Shown: positions 7,219 through 18,559, numbered from the stretch's first letter. The stretch: 34,459 nt of DNA from Hydrogenophaga sp. (GCA_021154985.1 JAJNQE010000050.1:1-34459); one strand, 5' to 3'. Numbers and translations are program-made. Notes: generated by a model not told the origin, from the letters alone.

Positions 7219-9147
7219 TCAAGCCGGCTGCGTCAGTGCTTTCGCAATCCGGTTGCTCCCCACCGTGGGCTTTGGAACCTTGCCCGGCAAATGGCTGAAC
7301 CACGCACGCGCATCTTCGTCGAGCCCGATGCCGTGCATGTAGTTGTAGATGGCCTTGCGCAGGCCGACGCCCAAGGCATCGTGGTCCACGCCGCTGGGGT
7401 CGATGAAGCCGATGTCGTTCTTGGCGAACGTGACCGGTGGCAACGGGATCAGCTCGATGCCGTAGGCGGCGGGGTCCAGGCCCACGGGTGAGTGCACGGT
7501 GCACGAGAAGCGGTGGAAGAAACCGCTCTGTATGCAGCCGTTCTCGAACAGCTGGCGCACGTATTCGAGTGCGTCCACCGTGTCTTGAACGGTCTGCGTG
7601 GGGAAGCCGTACATGAGGTAGGCGTGCACCAGGATGCCGGCGTCTGAAAAGCCCTTGGTGACGCGCGCGACCTGTTCGACCGACACCCCTTTTTTCATCA
7701 GCGTGAGCAGCCGGTCACTCGCGACCTCAAGCCCGCCGCTCATGGCGATGCAGCCGCTGTCCGCGAGCAGCTGGCAGAGTTCGGGGGTGAAGGTTTTTTC
7801 AAACCGGATGTTGCCCCACCAGGAAATGTTCAGCTGGCGGCGGATGAGTTCCTCGGCCAGCGCCTTGAGTGCTTTGGGAGGTGCGGCCTCGTCCACAAAA
7901 TGGAAGCCGGTCTGGCCGGTTTCGTTCACGATGGTTTCGATCCGGTCGACCAGTGTGGACGCCGACGCGGTCTCGTAGCGGCTGATGTAGTCCAGGCTCA
8001 CATCGCAGAAACTGCACTTCTTCCAGTAGCAGCCGTGCGCCACAGTGAGCTTGTTCCAGCGCCCGTCGCTCCACAGCCGGTGCATGGGGTTGAGCATGTC
8101 GAGCAGGCTGAGGTAGCGGTCCAGCGGCAAGCCGTCCCAGGTGGGCGTGCCGACTTCCTCGAACGGCACCTCGGGCTCGACGAAGTTGATGTAGCGCACG
8201 CTCTGTTCTTCGCGCACAAAGGTGCGCACCAGCCGCTGCTTGGAGCGTTTGCGCTGCAGGTACTCCATGAGCGCCAGCAGGGGCCGTTCCCCCGAATCGA
8301 GCGTCACGAAATCCACAAAGTCGAACACGCGCGGCTCGGCCAGTTCGCGCAGCTCGGTGTTCACAAAGCCACCGCCCAGCGCAATGGTGATGTGCGGGTT
8401 CTGGGCCTTGATGGTCTGCGCGATGCGCAGCGCGGCGTAGAGCGCGCCGGGGAAGGGCACCGAGAGCAACACCAGATCGGGCTTGTGCTGCGAGAGCGTG
8501 GCCAGCGTGAGTGTGTGCAGGATCTCGTCGACCAGGGTGAAGGGCGCAGCGAGTGCGGCGGCCATGGGCTCGAAGGTGGGTTGGCTGCTGGCGAGCGATT
8601 CGGCGTAGCGCACGAAGGCAAAGCGCTCGTCGACCGCGTCGCGCAACACGTCGGCCAGGTCGTTGAGGTAGAGCGTGGCGATGTGGCGCGCCTTGTCCTG
8701 CACGCCCAGCGCACCAAAGGCCCAGGCCAGTGGGTCGCCGCCTTCTTCGCTGAGCGCGGCGTCCACATACACCTCCAGTGCGGCGAAGCGCGGACCCTCG
8801 GGCAGCAGTTCGCGCGCGGCGATGCGGTGGGCCAGGGTGGAGTCGCGGCCCTGCAGGAAGGCGATCACCAGGCCGATGGTGGCGCGGTAGCGGGCGAACT
8901 GATCGAGGAAGGCGTGCACGCTGGCTGAGCGCTCGGCCTCGGCCTGCGCCAGCGCGTGGCTGCGCACCGATTCCAGCCCCGCCGGGGTGAACAGCTTGAG
9001 CACCAGCGCCAGCGCCAGGTCGGCCTGCACCGCGTCCACCCCGCGCGAGCGCAGGAAGCCGGTGATGTAGGCGGTGGAGGGGTAGGGCGTGTTGAGCTGC
9101 GTCATCGGGGGGATGAGGCTCAGCACGCGCAGGGCGGGGGTGGTCAT
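7219..9147 (-). CDS. B12-binding-type radical SAM protein
   Basis: A 642-residue protein of unknown substrate. The N-terminal part includes a cobalamin-binding-like segment (DLVLLSVPFPGALYAALRIA, then ITIALGGGFVNTELREL). The radical SAM core begins with GCYWKKCSFC, so the cluster cysteines are Cys373, Cys378 and Cys381, a CX4CX2C spacing instead of the canonical CX3CX2C. Further support comes from MSGGLEVASDRLL and the YLMYGFPTQTVQDT segment typical of the radical SAM barrel, with an HRFSCTVHSPVGLDP tail. The codons were read directly, and no frameshift is needed. It stands alone downstream of a repeat-filled gap. It could be a methyltransferase or a ring-forming enzyme. Confidence 0.88.
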   Translation of the reverse strand: MTTPALRVLSLIPPMTQLNTPYPSTAYITGFLRSRGVDAVQADLALALVLKLFTPAGLESVRSHALAQAEAERSASVHAFLDQFARYRATIGLVIAFLQGRDSTLAHRIAARELLPEGPRFAALEVYVDAALSEEGGDPLAWAFGALGVQDKARHIATLYLNDLADVLRDAVDERFAFVRYAESLASSQPTFEPMAAALAAPFTLVDEILHTLTLATLSQHKPDLVLLSVPFPGALYAALRIAQTIKAQNPHITIALGGGFVNTELRELAEPRVFDFVDFVTLDSGERPLLALMEYLQRKRSKQRLVRTFVREEQSVRYINFVEPEVPFEEVGTPTWDGLPLDRYLSLLDMLNPMHRLWSDGRWNKLTVAHGCYWKKCSFCDVSLDYISRYETASASTLVDRIETIVNETGQTGFHFVDEAAPPKALKALAEELIRRQLNISWWGNIRFEKTFTPELCQLLADSGCIAMSGGLEVASDRLLTLMKKGVSVEQVARVTKGFSDAGILVHAYLMYGFPTQTVQDTVDALEYVRQLFENGCIQSGFFHRFSCTVHSPVGLDPAAYGIELIPLPPVTFAKNDIGFIDPSGVDHDALGVGLRKAIYNYMHGIGLDEDARAWFSHLPGKVPKPTVGSNRIAKALTQPA

Positions 9148-9243
9148 GGTGTCGCTTTTGGGGAGCCTCGATTGTGAGGCTTGAGGTCTTCCCAGCTGGG
9201 CGGCGGGGTTGGTGTTCTGCGGTTTCGCTCAGAGACCTCGCGT

Positions 9244-9394
9244 CAGGACGGTGGCCGTGCCCGCCTGCTCCGGCCCTGCTCGCGGGTGTCTGCCCGGGTT
9301 TGCCTGCACCGTTGTGTCAACGCTGTGGTGGGTGCTCAGCCTCTGTGGCAACCGCGAATGGGGGCCTGCGCATTCGGGCACGGCCACCGTCCTG
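9244..9394 (+). repeat. MITE-like repeat, copy 1
   Basis: About 151 bases bounded by a perfect 20-bp inverted repeat, CAGGACGGTGGCCGTGCCCG at 9244-9263 and its complement at 9375-9394. Its body holds two blocks repeated in inverse orientation in copy 2: a 27-bp block at 9277-9303 and a 21-bp block at 9340-9360. It lies in the gcvP-radical SAM gap and has no coding potential of its own. Confidence 0.8.
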
Positions 9395-9443
9395 CAAGGC
9401 AACGTTGGAGCACCACCCTTTGCGCTCCACCATCGCACTGGGG

Positions 9444-9586
9444 CGGGTGGTTTGGGTCAGGCGGACGCTGGCCTCATTCGCGGTTGCCACAGAGGTCGAG
9501 CGCCCGCCCGGTGTTGACAAGACGGTGTATGCAAACCCGGGCAGACACCCGCGAGCAGCCAGCGTCCGAATGGCCCAGACCACCCG
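9444..9586 (-). repeat. MITE-like repeat, copy 2 (inverted)
   Basis: A second copy of the 9244-9394 element in the opposite orientation. Its ends are an imperfect 28-bp inverted repeat (9444-9471 with 9559-9586). The 27-bp block at 9531-9557 is the perfect complement of 9277-9303, and the 21-bp block at 9475-9495 is the perfect complement of 9340-9360. The 49-bp spacer between the copies contains a small hairpin (TGGAGC/GCTCCA). Confidence 0.8.
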
Positions 9587-9621
9587 ACCTCACCCACCCA
9601 GCAGGCGAGAAACCCAGGAAC

Positions 9622-12519
<2,898 letters not shown>

Positions 12520-12541
12520 GGAAGGGCTCCGGCGGAATGAA

Positions 12542-12913
12542 TCAAGCGTTGGCAGAGAAGGCGGCGTAGGCCGTCTCGTCGAGCAAGGCGTCGACCTGGG
12601 CCGGGTCGGACAGCTTGACCTTGAAGAACCAGCCGGTCTTGAGCGGGTCGCTGTTGGCCAGTGACGGGTCGGCGCGCAGGGCTTCGTTGACCTCGGTCAC
12701 TTCGCCGCTCACAGGCATGTAGACGTCGGCCGCGGCCTTCACCGACTCGACCACGCCGGCCACTTCTTTCTGTGCGAACGTTTTGCCCACTTCGGGCAGG
12801 TCCACAAACACCACGTCGCCCAGCGCGTCCTGCGCGTGCACGGTGATGCCGACGGTGGCGACGCCGCCGTCAACGCTGATCCATTCGTGGTCTTCGGTGT
12901 ATTTGGTGGTCAT
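12542..12913 (-). CDS. gcvH: Glycine cleavage system H protein
   Basis: The lipoyl carrier that shuttles the aminomethyl intermediate between P-, T- and L-proteins. It has 123 residues, close to the family norm. The lipoylated residue is Lys59 in GVVESVKAAADVYMPVSGEV, and the N-terminal YTEDHEWISVDG and the C-terminal DPLKTGWFFKVKLSDP are typical. The start at 12913 (MTTKYTEDHEW) has AGGAG close upstream. It sits 34 bases downstream of gcvT and 22 upstream of gcvP, all one strand, and should be controlled by the glycine riboswitch before gcvT. Confidence 0.98.
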   Translation of the reverse strand: MTTKYTEDHEWISVDGGVATVGITVHAQDALGDVVFVDLPEVGKTFAQKEVAGVVESVKAAADVYMPVSGEVTEVNEALRADPSLANSDPLKTGWFFKVKLSDPAQVDALLDETAYAAFSANA

Positions 12914-12947
12914 GCAAAAGCTCCTGAAAAAAGAAAGGGAAAGGGGT

Positions 12948-14072
12948 TCAGCCGCGGAAGTATCGGTTGGGCACAAACGGCATGGCGCGCACTTCCATGG
13001 GCACCGGCTTGCCGCGCACGATGGCATGCAGTCGTGTGCCCACGGCGGCGTGCGCCGGGCTCACGTAGCCCATGGCCACGGGTTGGTCGGCGCTGGGGCC
13101 GAGCAGTCCGCTGGTGACTTCGCCAATGGTTTCGCCGTCGGGGGTTTGCAGTTCGGTGTGGTCGCGCACGGGAATGCGTTCAAGGGCGACGAGGCCCACG
13201 CGCTTGCGCGTCAGCGGCTCGGCGCCGTCGAGCTGTGCGAGCACCTGCGAGGCGCCGGGAAAGCCGCCGGCTCGCGCACCGCCGGTGCGGCGCACCTTCT
13301 GCATGGCCCAGTTGAGCGCGGCTTCCACCGGCGTGGTGGTGGTGTCGATGTCGTTGCCGTAGAGGCAGAGGCCGGCTTCCAGGCGCAGCGAGTTGCGCGC
13401 GCCCAGGCCCACCGGTTTCACCTCGGGCTCGGCCAGCAGGGCGCGGGCAAACGCTTCGGCGCGATCAGCGGGCACCGAGATCTCAAAACCGTCTTCTCCG
13501 GTGTAGCCGCTGCGGGTGACGAAGAGGTCGGCGCCTTGCCAGGTGAATGCGCCGCCGGTCATGAACACCAGCTTTTCAACGCCGGGCACGAGGCGCTGCA
13601 AAGCGGTCACGGCCTGCGGGCCTTGCAGCGCGAGCAGGCCACGGTCGAACTGCGGCTCCACGCTGCAGCGGCTGCCGATGCGCTCGGCGATGTGGGCCAG
13701 GTCGCCGTGTTTGCAGGCGCCGTTGACGATCACAAAGAGGTCGTCGCCCCGGTTCACGAACATCAGGTCGTCGATGATGCCGCCGGCGTCGTTGAGCAGC
13801 AGGCCGTAGCGCTGTTTGCCCACGGCCAGATCGATCACGTCCACCGGCATCAGCGACTCGAAGGCCGCCGCAGCGTCTGCACCGACCAGGCGCAACTGCC
13901 CCATGTGCGACACATCGAACAGGCCGGCCGCCGCCCGGGTGTGGTGGTGCTCGGCCATCAGGCCGGCGGGGTACTGCACCGGCATGCTGTAGCCGGCAAA
14001 CGGCACCATGCGGGCGCCGAGTTCGGTGTGCAGGGCATGCAGCGGGGTTTTGAGGAGATCGGTGTCGGACAC
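12948..14072 (-). CDS. gcvT: Aminomethyltransferase (T-protein)
   Basis: Transfers the methylene group from the aminomethyl-lipoyl arm of GcvH to tetrahydrofolate, releasing ammonia. About 374 residues from a GTG start at 14072, giving the family-like start VSDTDLLKTPLHALHTELGARMVPFAGYSMPVQY. The folate-binding domain includes LFDVSHMGQLRLVG and YGLLLNDAGGIIDDLMF with the catalytic aspartate. The barrel domain includes RSGYTGEDGFEISVP and GLGARNSLRLEAGLCLYGND. An ATG at 14117 would add 15 atypical residues. It is the first gene of the gcv operon, with the tandem glycine riboswitch directly upstream. Confidence 0.96.
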   Translation of the reverse strand: MSDTDLLKTPLHALHTELGARMVPFAGYSMPVQYPAGLMAEHHHTRAAAGLFDVSHMGQLRLVGADAAAAFESLMPVDVIDLAVGKQRYGLLLNDAGGIIDDLMFVNRGDDLFVIVNGACKHGDLAHIAERIGSRCSVEPQFDRGLLALQGPQAVTALQRLVPGVEKLVFMTGGAFTWQGADLFVTRSGYTGEDGFEISVPADRAEAFARALLAEPEVKPVGLGARNSLRLEAGLCLYGNDIDTTTTPVEAALNWAMQKVRRTGGARAGGFPGASQVLAQLDGAEPLTRKRVGLVALERIPVRDHTELQTPDGETIGEVTSGLLGPSADQPVAMGYVSPAHAAVGTRLHAIVRGKPVPMEVRAMPFVPNRYFRG

Positions 14073-14139
14073 GGCGGCTCGCAGGCAAAAGGGGCAGGCC
14101 CCAAGGGGGCGAAACACGGTTCATCCGTGCGCTGCCCCA

Positions 14140-14346
14140 CTGTCCGCTTTACCTGAGAGATTCGCGCGGGCGATGCCGCGTTTGCTCCTTCGGTGGACCG
14201 CCTCCAGGGGCGACCTCTCTCCAGGGGGGTACACGGGCCTTGCGGCCTGTGTTCGTCAGTCCTTTTGCCTGAGCGTTCAGGGCCACTTGGGTGGCCTCCT
14301 GCGCCTTCGGCGGCCACCTCGGGGGTGGCACTCTCCTGACCCGGTC
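14140..14346 (-). promoter_or_regulatory. Tandem glycine riboswitch (gcvT motif)
   Basis: Two complete glycine aptamers lie in series on the minus strand, 70 bases before gcvT. Aptamer 1 (about 14346-14255) shows GGAGAG near 14337, CCGAAGG near 14305 and CTCAGGCAAAAGGACTG at 14257-14273. Aptamer 2 (about 14225-14141) shows CCTGGAGAGAGG at 14213-14224, CACCGAAGGAGCAAA near 14181-14195 and CTCTCAGGTAAAGCGGACA at 14142-14160. These are the invariant elements of the gcvT RNA family. In known cases glycine binding turns on glycine cleavage genes. This accounts for most of the 306-bp gap between gcvT and the next gene. Confidence 0.95.
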
Positions 14347-14378
14347 GAGTGTAGCCGAGAGCTCCACATCGGTGGGTT

Positions 14379-14885
14379 TCAGGCGCCTTCCAGGGCGGAT
14401 TCCGGCAGCAGTTTGGCCAGGCGCTCGCTGATGGCGTCGGCCCGGCCCGGGCCGGCCAGGCGTTCGATGGCCACCAGCATCTCGCGGCTCACCACCAGCA
14501 TGGCCGGCGCATCGCGGGCTTCGCGCAAGGCTTCACGAAATTGCAGGGCCAGGGCTTTGTCTCTGGGGGCAAACATGCGTTCGCTCAGGTCGAACAAAAA
14601 CATGCGGGCGCTCGCGAGCGAGCGGGGACCCGAGAAGGCATCAACCGAGCCTTTGCCCGCGGCGGGCTCGGGTGCCGTCGCCGGGGCGGGTGGTACTTCG
14701 TCAACGATGTAACCCTGTGCCAGCAACTCGCGCACGATCTCCGCGCCCAAGCCGCCAAAGAGCGCCTGCAGCGAGGCCGTGGCCTTGCGACCGTCGGCCA
14801 CCAGCAGCACGGCGCGTTCGCGCTGGCCCAGGGTGCGTTGGCCGGGCTGCAGCTCGGCACGGCCCTTGTCGGTCTTGTTCAGCAT
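14379..14885 (-). CDS. Conserved-looking hypothetical protein
   Basis: A 168-residue soluble protein I do not recognise. It opens MLNKTDKGRAELQPGQRTLGQRERAVLLVADG. The first half looks alpha/beta (RAVLLVADGRK, then FGGLGAEIVRELLAQGYIVDEV), followed by a low-complexity Ala/Pro linker (PPAPATAPEPAAG) near residues 67-80. The second half is helical and rich in Arg, Ala and Leu. No signal peptide or membrane segment is seen. Codon use matches the neighbours and the start at 14885 is the first reasonable ATG. It sits between ETF-ubiquinone oxidoreductase and the gcv riboswitch on the same strand, but a terminator separates it from the former. Confidence 0.65.
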   Translation of the reverse strand: MLNKTDKGRAELQPGQRTLGQRERAVLLVADGRKATASLQALFGGLGAEIVRELLAQGYIVDEVPPAPATAPEPAAGKGSVDAFSGPRSLASARMFLFDLSERMFAPRDKALALQFREALREARDAPAMLVVSREMLVAIERLAGPGRADAISERLAKLLPESALEGA

Positions 14886-14956
14886 GGTGAGGCGGGTGTG
14901 AAAGCGAAAACCCGCACTGTGGCCAGACCTTGTGACGAAGCGGTGAAACGCAGACG

Positions 14957-14982
14957 TGAAAAAGCCGCCCGCAGGCGGCTTC
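14957..14982 (-). terminator. Rho-independent terminator after ETF-QO gene
   Basis: On the minus strand an 8-bp stem, AAGCCGCC/GGCGGCTT (14962-14981), with a four-base loop is followed by a short T run. It lies about 30 bases past the stop of the ETF-ubiquinone oxidoreductase gene. Confidence 0.8.
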
Positions 14983-15013
14983 TGGCGCGAATGCTGAAAG
15001 AGCGTGACTTCGC

Positions 15014-16699
15014 TCACATGCCCGCGTAGTTGGGCCCACCGCCGCCTTCGGGTGTGACCCACACGATGTTCTGCGTCGGGTCCTTGATGTCGCAGGTCTT
15101 GCAGTGCACGCAGTTCTGCGCATTGATCTGCAGGCGGTCGGTGTTGTCGTCGTTCTTCACGAACTCGTACACACCGGCCGGGCAGTAGCGGCTCTCGGGG
15201 CCGGCGTACTTCGCCAGGTTGATCTGCACCGGCACCGTGTTGTTCTTGAGCGTGAGGTGGGCCGGCTGGTTCTCTTCGTGGTTGGTGTTGGACACGAACA
15301 CACTGGAGAGGCGGTCGAAGGTGATCTTGTTGTCCGGCTTGGGGTAGCTGATCTTCGGCATCTCGGCGGCCGGCTTCAGCTTCAGGTGGTCGGGGGTGGT
15401 GTTGTGCAGCGTCCAGGGCGGTGTTGTGACGCCCACCTTGGGCAGGAACCAGTGCTCCACACCGGTCATGAGCTTGCCGAGCAGGGGGCTTTTCTTGAAC
15501 CAGTTCTTGAAATTGCGGTAGGTCCAGAGCTCTTCATGCAGCCAGCTCTTCTCGAAGCGGGCGGTGAAGCCACTCAGCTCGTCGCTCTGGCGGCCGGCGG
15601 CCACTGCTTCAAAGGCGGCCTCGGCGCAGAGCATGCCGCTCTTGATGGCCGCGTGGCTGCCCTTGATGCGTGCCGCGTTCAGAAAGCCGGCGTTGCATCC
15701 CACCATGGCGCCGCCCGGGAACACCAGCTTGGGCAGGGCTTGCGGCGTGCCGTTGTTCAGCGCGCGTGCGCCGTAGCCCAGGCGCTTGCCGCCCTCGATG
15801 TGGGCCAGGATGCTGGGGTGCGTTTTCCAGCGCTGCATTTCTTCAAACGGCGACATCCAGGGGTTCTGGTAGTCGAGGCCGACCACCAGGCCCAGCGTGA
15901 CCTTGTTGCCCTCCAAGTGGTAGAGAAAACCGCCGCCGAAGGTGTCGTTGTCCATGGGCCAGCCGGCGGTGTGCACCACCAGGCCGGGCTTGGCCTTGTC
16001 GGCCGGAATCTCCCACAGCTCCTTGATACCGATGGCGAAGGTCTGCGCGTCCTTGCCCTCGGCCAGCTTGTATTTCGCAATCAATTGTTTGCCCAGGTGG
16101 CCACGCGCGCCTTCGGCAAACACGGTGTACTTGGCGTGCAGTTCCATGCCGAGCTGGAAGTGGCCGGTGGGTTCGCCGTCTTTGCCCAAGCCCTGGTGGC
16201 CAGTGGCCACGCCCTTCACCGAACCATCGTCGTTGTAGAGCACTTCCGCGGCGGTGAAGCCGGGGAAGATCTCCACGCCCAGCGCTTCGGCCTGTTCGCC
16301 CAGCCACTTGGTGACCGCACCCAAGCTGATCACGTAGCAGCCGTCGTTGTGGAAGTTGCGCGGCATCAGCCAGTCGGGTGTGCGGGTGGCGCCGGTTTCG
16401 GTGAGCACCAGCAAGTCGTCACCGGTCACAGGCTGGTGCAGCGGGGCACCGCGTTCTTTCCAGTCGGGAAAGAGTTCGGTGATGGCAATCGGGTCCATCA
16501 CCGCGCCGCTCAGGATGTGCGCGCCTGGTTCGGAGCCTTTCTCCAGCACGCACACATTGACTTCGCTGCCCTTCTCGGTGGCCAGTTGTTTCAGGCGGAT
16601 GGCGGTGGACAGGCCTGCGGGGCCACCGCCCACCACGACCACGTCGTATTCCATGGCTTCGCGGGGGCCGAACTGGGCCAGCAATTCATCGTGGGTCAT
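15014..16699 (-). CDS. Electron transfer flavoprotein-ubiquinone oxidoreductase
   Basis: A membrane-associated flavo-iron-sulfur enzyme that passes electrons from ETF to the quinone pool, serving acyl-CoA dehydrogenases in fatty acid and amino acid oxidation. It has 561 residues. The FAD dinucleotide-binding motif is VVVGGGPAGLSTAIRLKQ (GGGPAG 24-29). The C-terminal domain carries the four cluster cysteines: CPAGVYEF, then NCVHCKTCDIKDPTQNI. The conserved end GGGGPNYAGM is intact. The ATG at 16699 gives MTHDELLAQFGPREAMEYD; the ATG at 16756 would add an unlikely leader. It is divergent from the SDR gene across 132 bases and ends in a terminator. Confidence 0.97.
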   Translation of the reverse strand: MTHDELLAQFGPREAMEYDVVVVGGGPAGLSTAIRLKQLATEKGSEVNVCVLEKGSEPGAHILSGAVMDPIAITELFPDWKERGAPLHQPVTGDDLLVLTETGATRTPDWLMPRNFHNDGCYVISLGAVTKWLGEQAEALGVEIFPGFTAAEVLYNDDGSVKGVATGHQGLGKDGEPTGHFQLGMELHAKYTVFAEGARGHLGKQLIAKYKLAEGKDAQTFAIGIKELWEIPADKAKPGLVVHTAGWPMDNDTFGGGFLYHLEGNKVTLGLVVGLDYQNPWMSPFEEMQRWKTHPSILAHIEGGKRLGYGARALNNGTPQALPKLVFPGGAMVGCNAGFLNAARIKGSHAAIKSGMLCAEAAFEAVAAGRQSDELSGFTARFEKSWLHEELWTYRNFKNWFKKSPLLGKLMTGVEHWFLPKVGVTTPPWTLHNTTPDHLKLKPAAEMPKISYPKPDNKITFDRLSSVFVSNTNHEENQPAHLTLKNNTVPVQINLAKYAGPESRYCPAGVYEFVKNDDNTDRLQINAQNCVHCKTCDIKDPTQNIVWVTPEGGGGPNYAGM

Positions 16700-16793
16700 C
16701 GGGGGGTCTCGCAGATAATGATTTTGAGAAGGCGCAGAGTGTGCCTTGCGTGTCACTCGACAGACAGCATTTTATGCGGCACCCGCACAAAAT

Positions 16794-16807
16794 CGAACGG
16801 TCGTACT
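16794..16807. promoter_or_regulatory. Possible TetR-type operator between ETF-QO and SDR genes
   Basis: CGAACGGTCGTACT forms an imperfect palindrome (CGAACG-GT-CGTACT) 24 bases before the SDR start, in the divergent 132-bp spacer. Its form resembles operators of TetR-family fatty-acid regulators in betaproteobacteria. The assignment is inference only. Confidence 0.3.
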
Positions 16808-16831
16808 AATCTTCATTGAGGGGCTTGCATC

Positions 16832-17614
16832 GTGGCATACAGCTTGGACTTGTCGGGCCGCGTGGCCCTGATCACCGGTGCATCGGGTGGCTTGGGCGAA
16901 CAGTTTGCCAAAACCCTGGCCAAGGCCGGGGCCGCGGTGGTGCTGGCCAGCCGCCGCACCGACCGCCTGATGGCGCTGCGCGCGCACATCGAGGCCGAGG
17001 GCGGCGACGCGCATGTGGTGGCCATGGACGTGACCGACCAGGCGTCGATCAAGGCGGCGGTGGCCCATGCAGAAACCGAGGTGGGGGCCATCGACATCCT
17101 CGTGAACAACTCGGGCGTGAGCACCACGCAGCGCCTGCAGGACGTGAGCGAGGAAGACTACGACTTCATCTTCAACACCAACACCAAGGGCGCCTTTTTT
17201 GTGGCGCAGGAAGTGGGCAAACGCATGCTGGCGCGGGCCAAGGGCGCGGCACCGGGCACCTATGTGGGCGGGCGCATCGTCAACATCGCCTCCATGGCGG
17301 GCCTCAAGGTGCTGCCGCAGATCGGCGTGTACTGCATGAGCAAGGCGGCCGTGGTGCAGATGACCAAGGCCATGGCGGTGGAGTGGGGCAAGTACGGCAT
17401 CAACGTGAACGCGATCTGCCCGGGCTACATCGACACCGAGATCAACCACCACCACTGGCAGACCGAGCAGGGCCAGAAGCTCATCGGCATGCTGCCGCGC
17501 AAGCGCGTGGGCGTACCGACCGATCTGGACGCGGTGCTGGTGATGTTGTGTTCGAACGAAAGCCACTTCATCAACGGCGCCGTCATTGCGGCAGATGACG
17601 GCTTTGGTGCCTGA
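16832..17614 (+). CDS. SDR-family NAD(P)-dependent oxidoreductase
   Basis: A 260-residue classical short-chain dehydrogenase. The cofactor motif TGASGGLG is at 15-22, NNSG (a variant of NNAG) is near 91-94, and the catalytic residues are Ser154, Tyr167 and Lys171 (YCMSK). CPGYIDTEIN marks the substrate loop. The start is GTG with GAGG upstream. The stop abuts the ATG of the EamA transporter, and that gene overlaps a thioesterase, so the three form one operon. Position opposite ETF-QO and with a thioesterase suggests a 3-hydroxyacyl or related substrate, but this is inference. Confidence 0.93.
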   Translation: MAYSLDLSGRVALITGASGGLGEQFAKTLAKAGAAVVLASRRTDRLMALRAHIEAEGGDAHVVAMDVTDQASIKAAVAHAETEVGAIDILVNNSGVSTTQRLQDVSEEDYDFIFNTNTKGAFFVAQEVGKRMLARAKGAAPGTYVGGRIVNIASMAGLKVLPQIGVYCMSKAAVVQMTKAMAVEWGKYGINVNAICPGYIDTEINHHHWQTEQGQKLIGMLPRKRVGVPTDLDAVLVMLCSNESHFINGAVIAADDGFGA

Positions 17615-18559
17615 ATGAACGTTGCTGTTGTGGGCCGGCCCTCGGGCTGGCCGCCGGGCATGGTCGCCGGCATTGCGGCGGGTGTGGGCGCGGGCGCGTT
17701 CTGGGGAACGACCTTCATCGCGCCCCTGATCGCGCCGGGGTTCAGCTCGGTCGATCTCACCGTGGGGCGCTACCTCTCTTGTGGCTTGCTCTCGGTGGTG
17801 CTGTTGCTGTGGTCCGCGTTGCGGGGCGAAGCGCAGCGTCCCACGCTCGCGCAGGCCGGTGCTGCGCTGTGGCTCAGCCTGCTCGGCTATACCGGCTACT
17901 ACCTGTTGCTGGTGCTGGCCATTCAGGCGGCGGGTGCGGCCTTGCCGGTGCTCATCATCGGCACCATCCCGCTGTGGATCATGTTGTTGGGCAAGCCGCA
18001 GGGCTTGCGCTGGCGTTCGCTGGCGCCGGGTTTGCTGCTCACCGCCGCCGGCATGGCGCTCATGCTGAAAGCCACAGCCCATGGGCAGGAAGACGGCGTG
18101 GGTTCCAACCTGTGGCTGGGTATCTTTTACGCCGTGCTCGCCATGTTCTCGTGGACCGCGTTCGGCTTGCTCAACGCACGCTGGCTTGCCAGGCACCCCG
18201 AAGTCAACTCCACCGTGTGGGCCAACTGGTTGGGTGTGGCTGCGGGCGCTGGCGCATTGGCCATCTGGGCGGTGGCCGGCACCGATCTGGCCACGCTGGT
18301 GGCACGCCCGGGCTTTGGCACCTTTGTGCTGGTGTGTGTGGTCACCGGCATCGGCGCAGCCTGGATCGCCTCGGTGCTGTGGAACATGGCCAGCCGCCGA
18401 CTGAGCGCCAGCCTGGCGGGCCAGCTCATCGTGAGCGAGACCGTGTTTGGTCTTGTCTACAGCTTCGCCTGGGACGGCACCTGGCCCGTGCCGGTGCAGT
18501 GGGCGGCTTGCGCGCTGTTCGTCCTGGGCATCCTCGCATCCATCAAGGCCCACCGATGA
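17615..18559 (+). CDS. EamA/DMT-family transporter
   Basis: A 314-residue membrane protein with about ten hydrophobic segments in two EamA halves. The first contains GVGAGAFWGTTFIAPLIAPGFSS, the second LGIFYAVLAMFSWTAFGLLNARWL. An internal LPVLIIGTIPLWIMLLGKP follows the first half. The ATG is directly at the SDR stop, and the stop overlaps the thioesterase start (ATGA). The substrate is unknown; operon position hints at export of a metabolite made or released by its neighbours. Confidence 0.9.
   Translation: MNVAVVGRPSGWPPGMVAGIAAGVGAGAFWGTTFIAPLIAPGFSSVDLTVGRYLSCGLLSVVLLLWSALRGEAQRPTLAQAGAALWLSLLGYTGYYLLLVLAIQAAGAALPVLIIGTIPLWIMLLGKPQGLRWRSLAPGLLLTAAGMALMLKATAHGQEDGVGSNLWLGIFYAVLAMFSWTAFGLLNARWLARHPEVNSTVWANWLGVAAGAGALAIWAVAGTDLATLVARPGFGTFVLVCVVTGIGAAWIASVLWNMASRRLSASLAGQLIVSETVFGLVYSFAWDGTWPVPVQWAACALFVLGILASIKAHR

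Noticed and set aside
9240..9590. Possible CRISPR array
   Set aside because: The repeats are inverted, long and only two copies, without regular spacers.
14149..14367. 72-codon leftward frame before gcvT
   Set aside because: It lies entirely within the glycine riboswitch.
15104..16819. 571-codon rightward frame opposite ETF-ubiquinone oxidoreductase
   Set aside because: Shadow of a gene with a full set of catalytic motifs.
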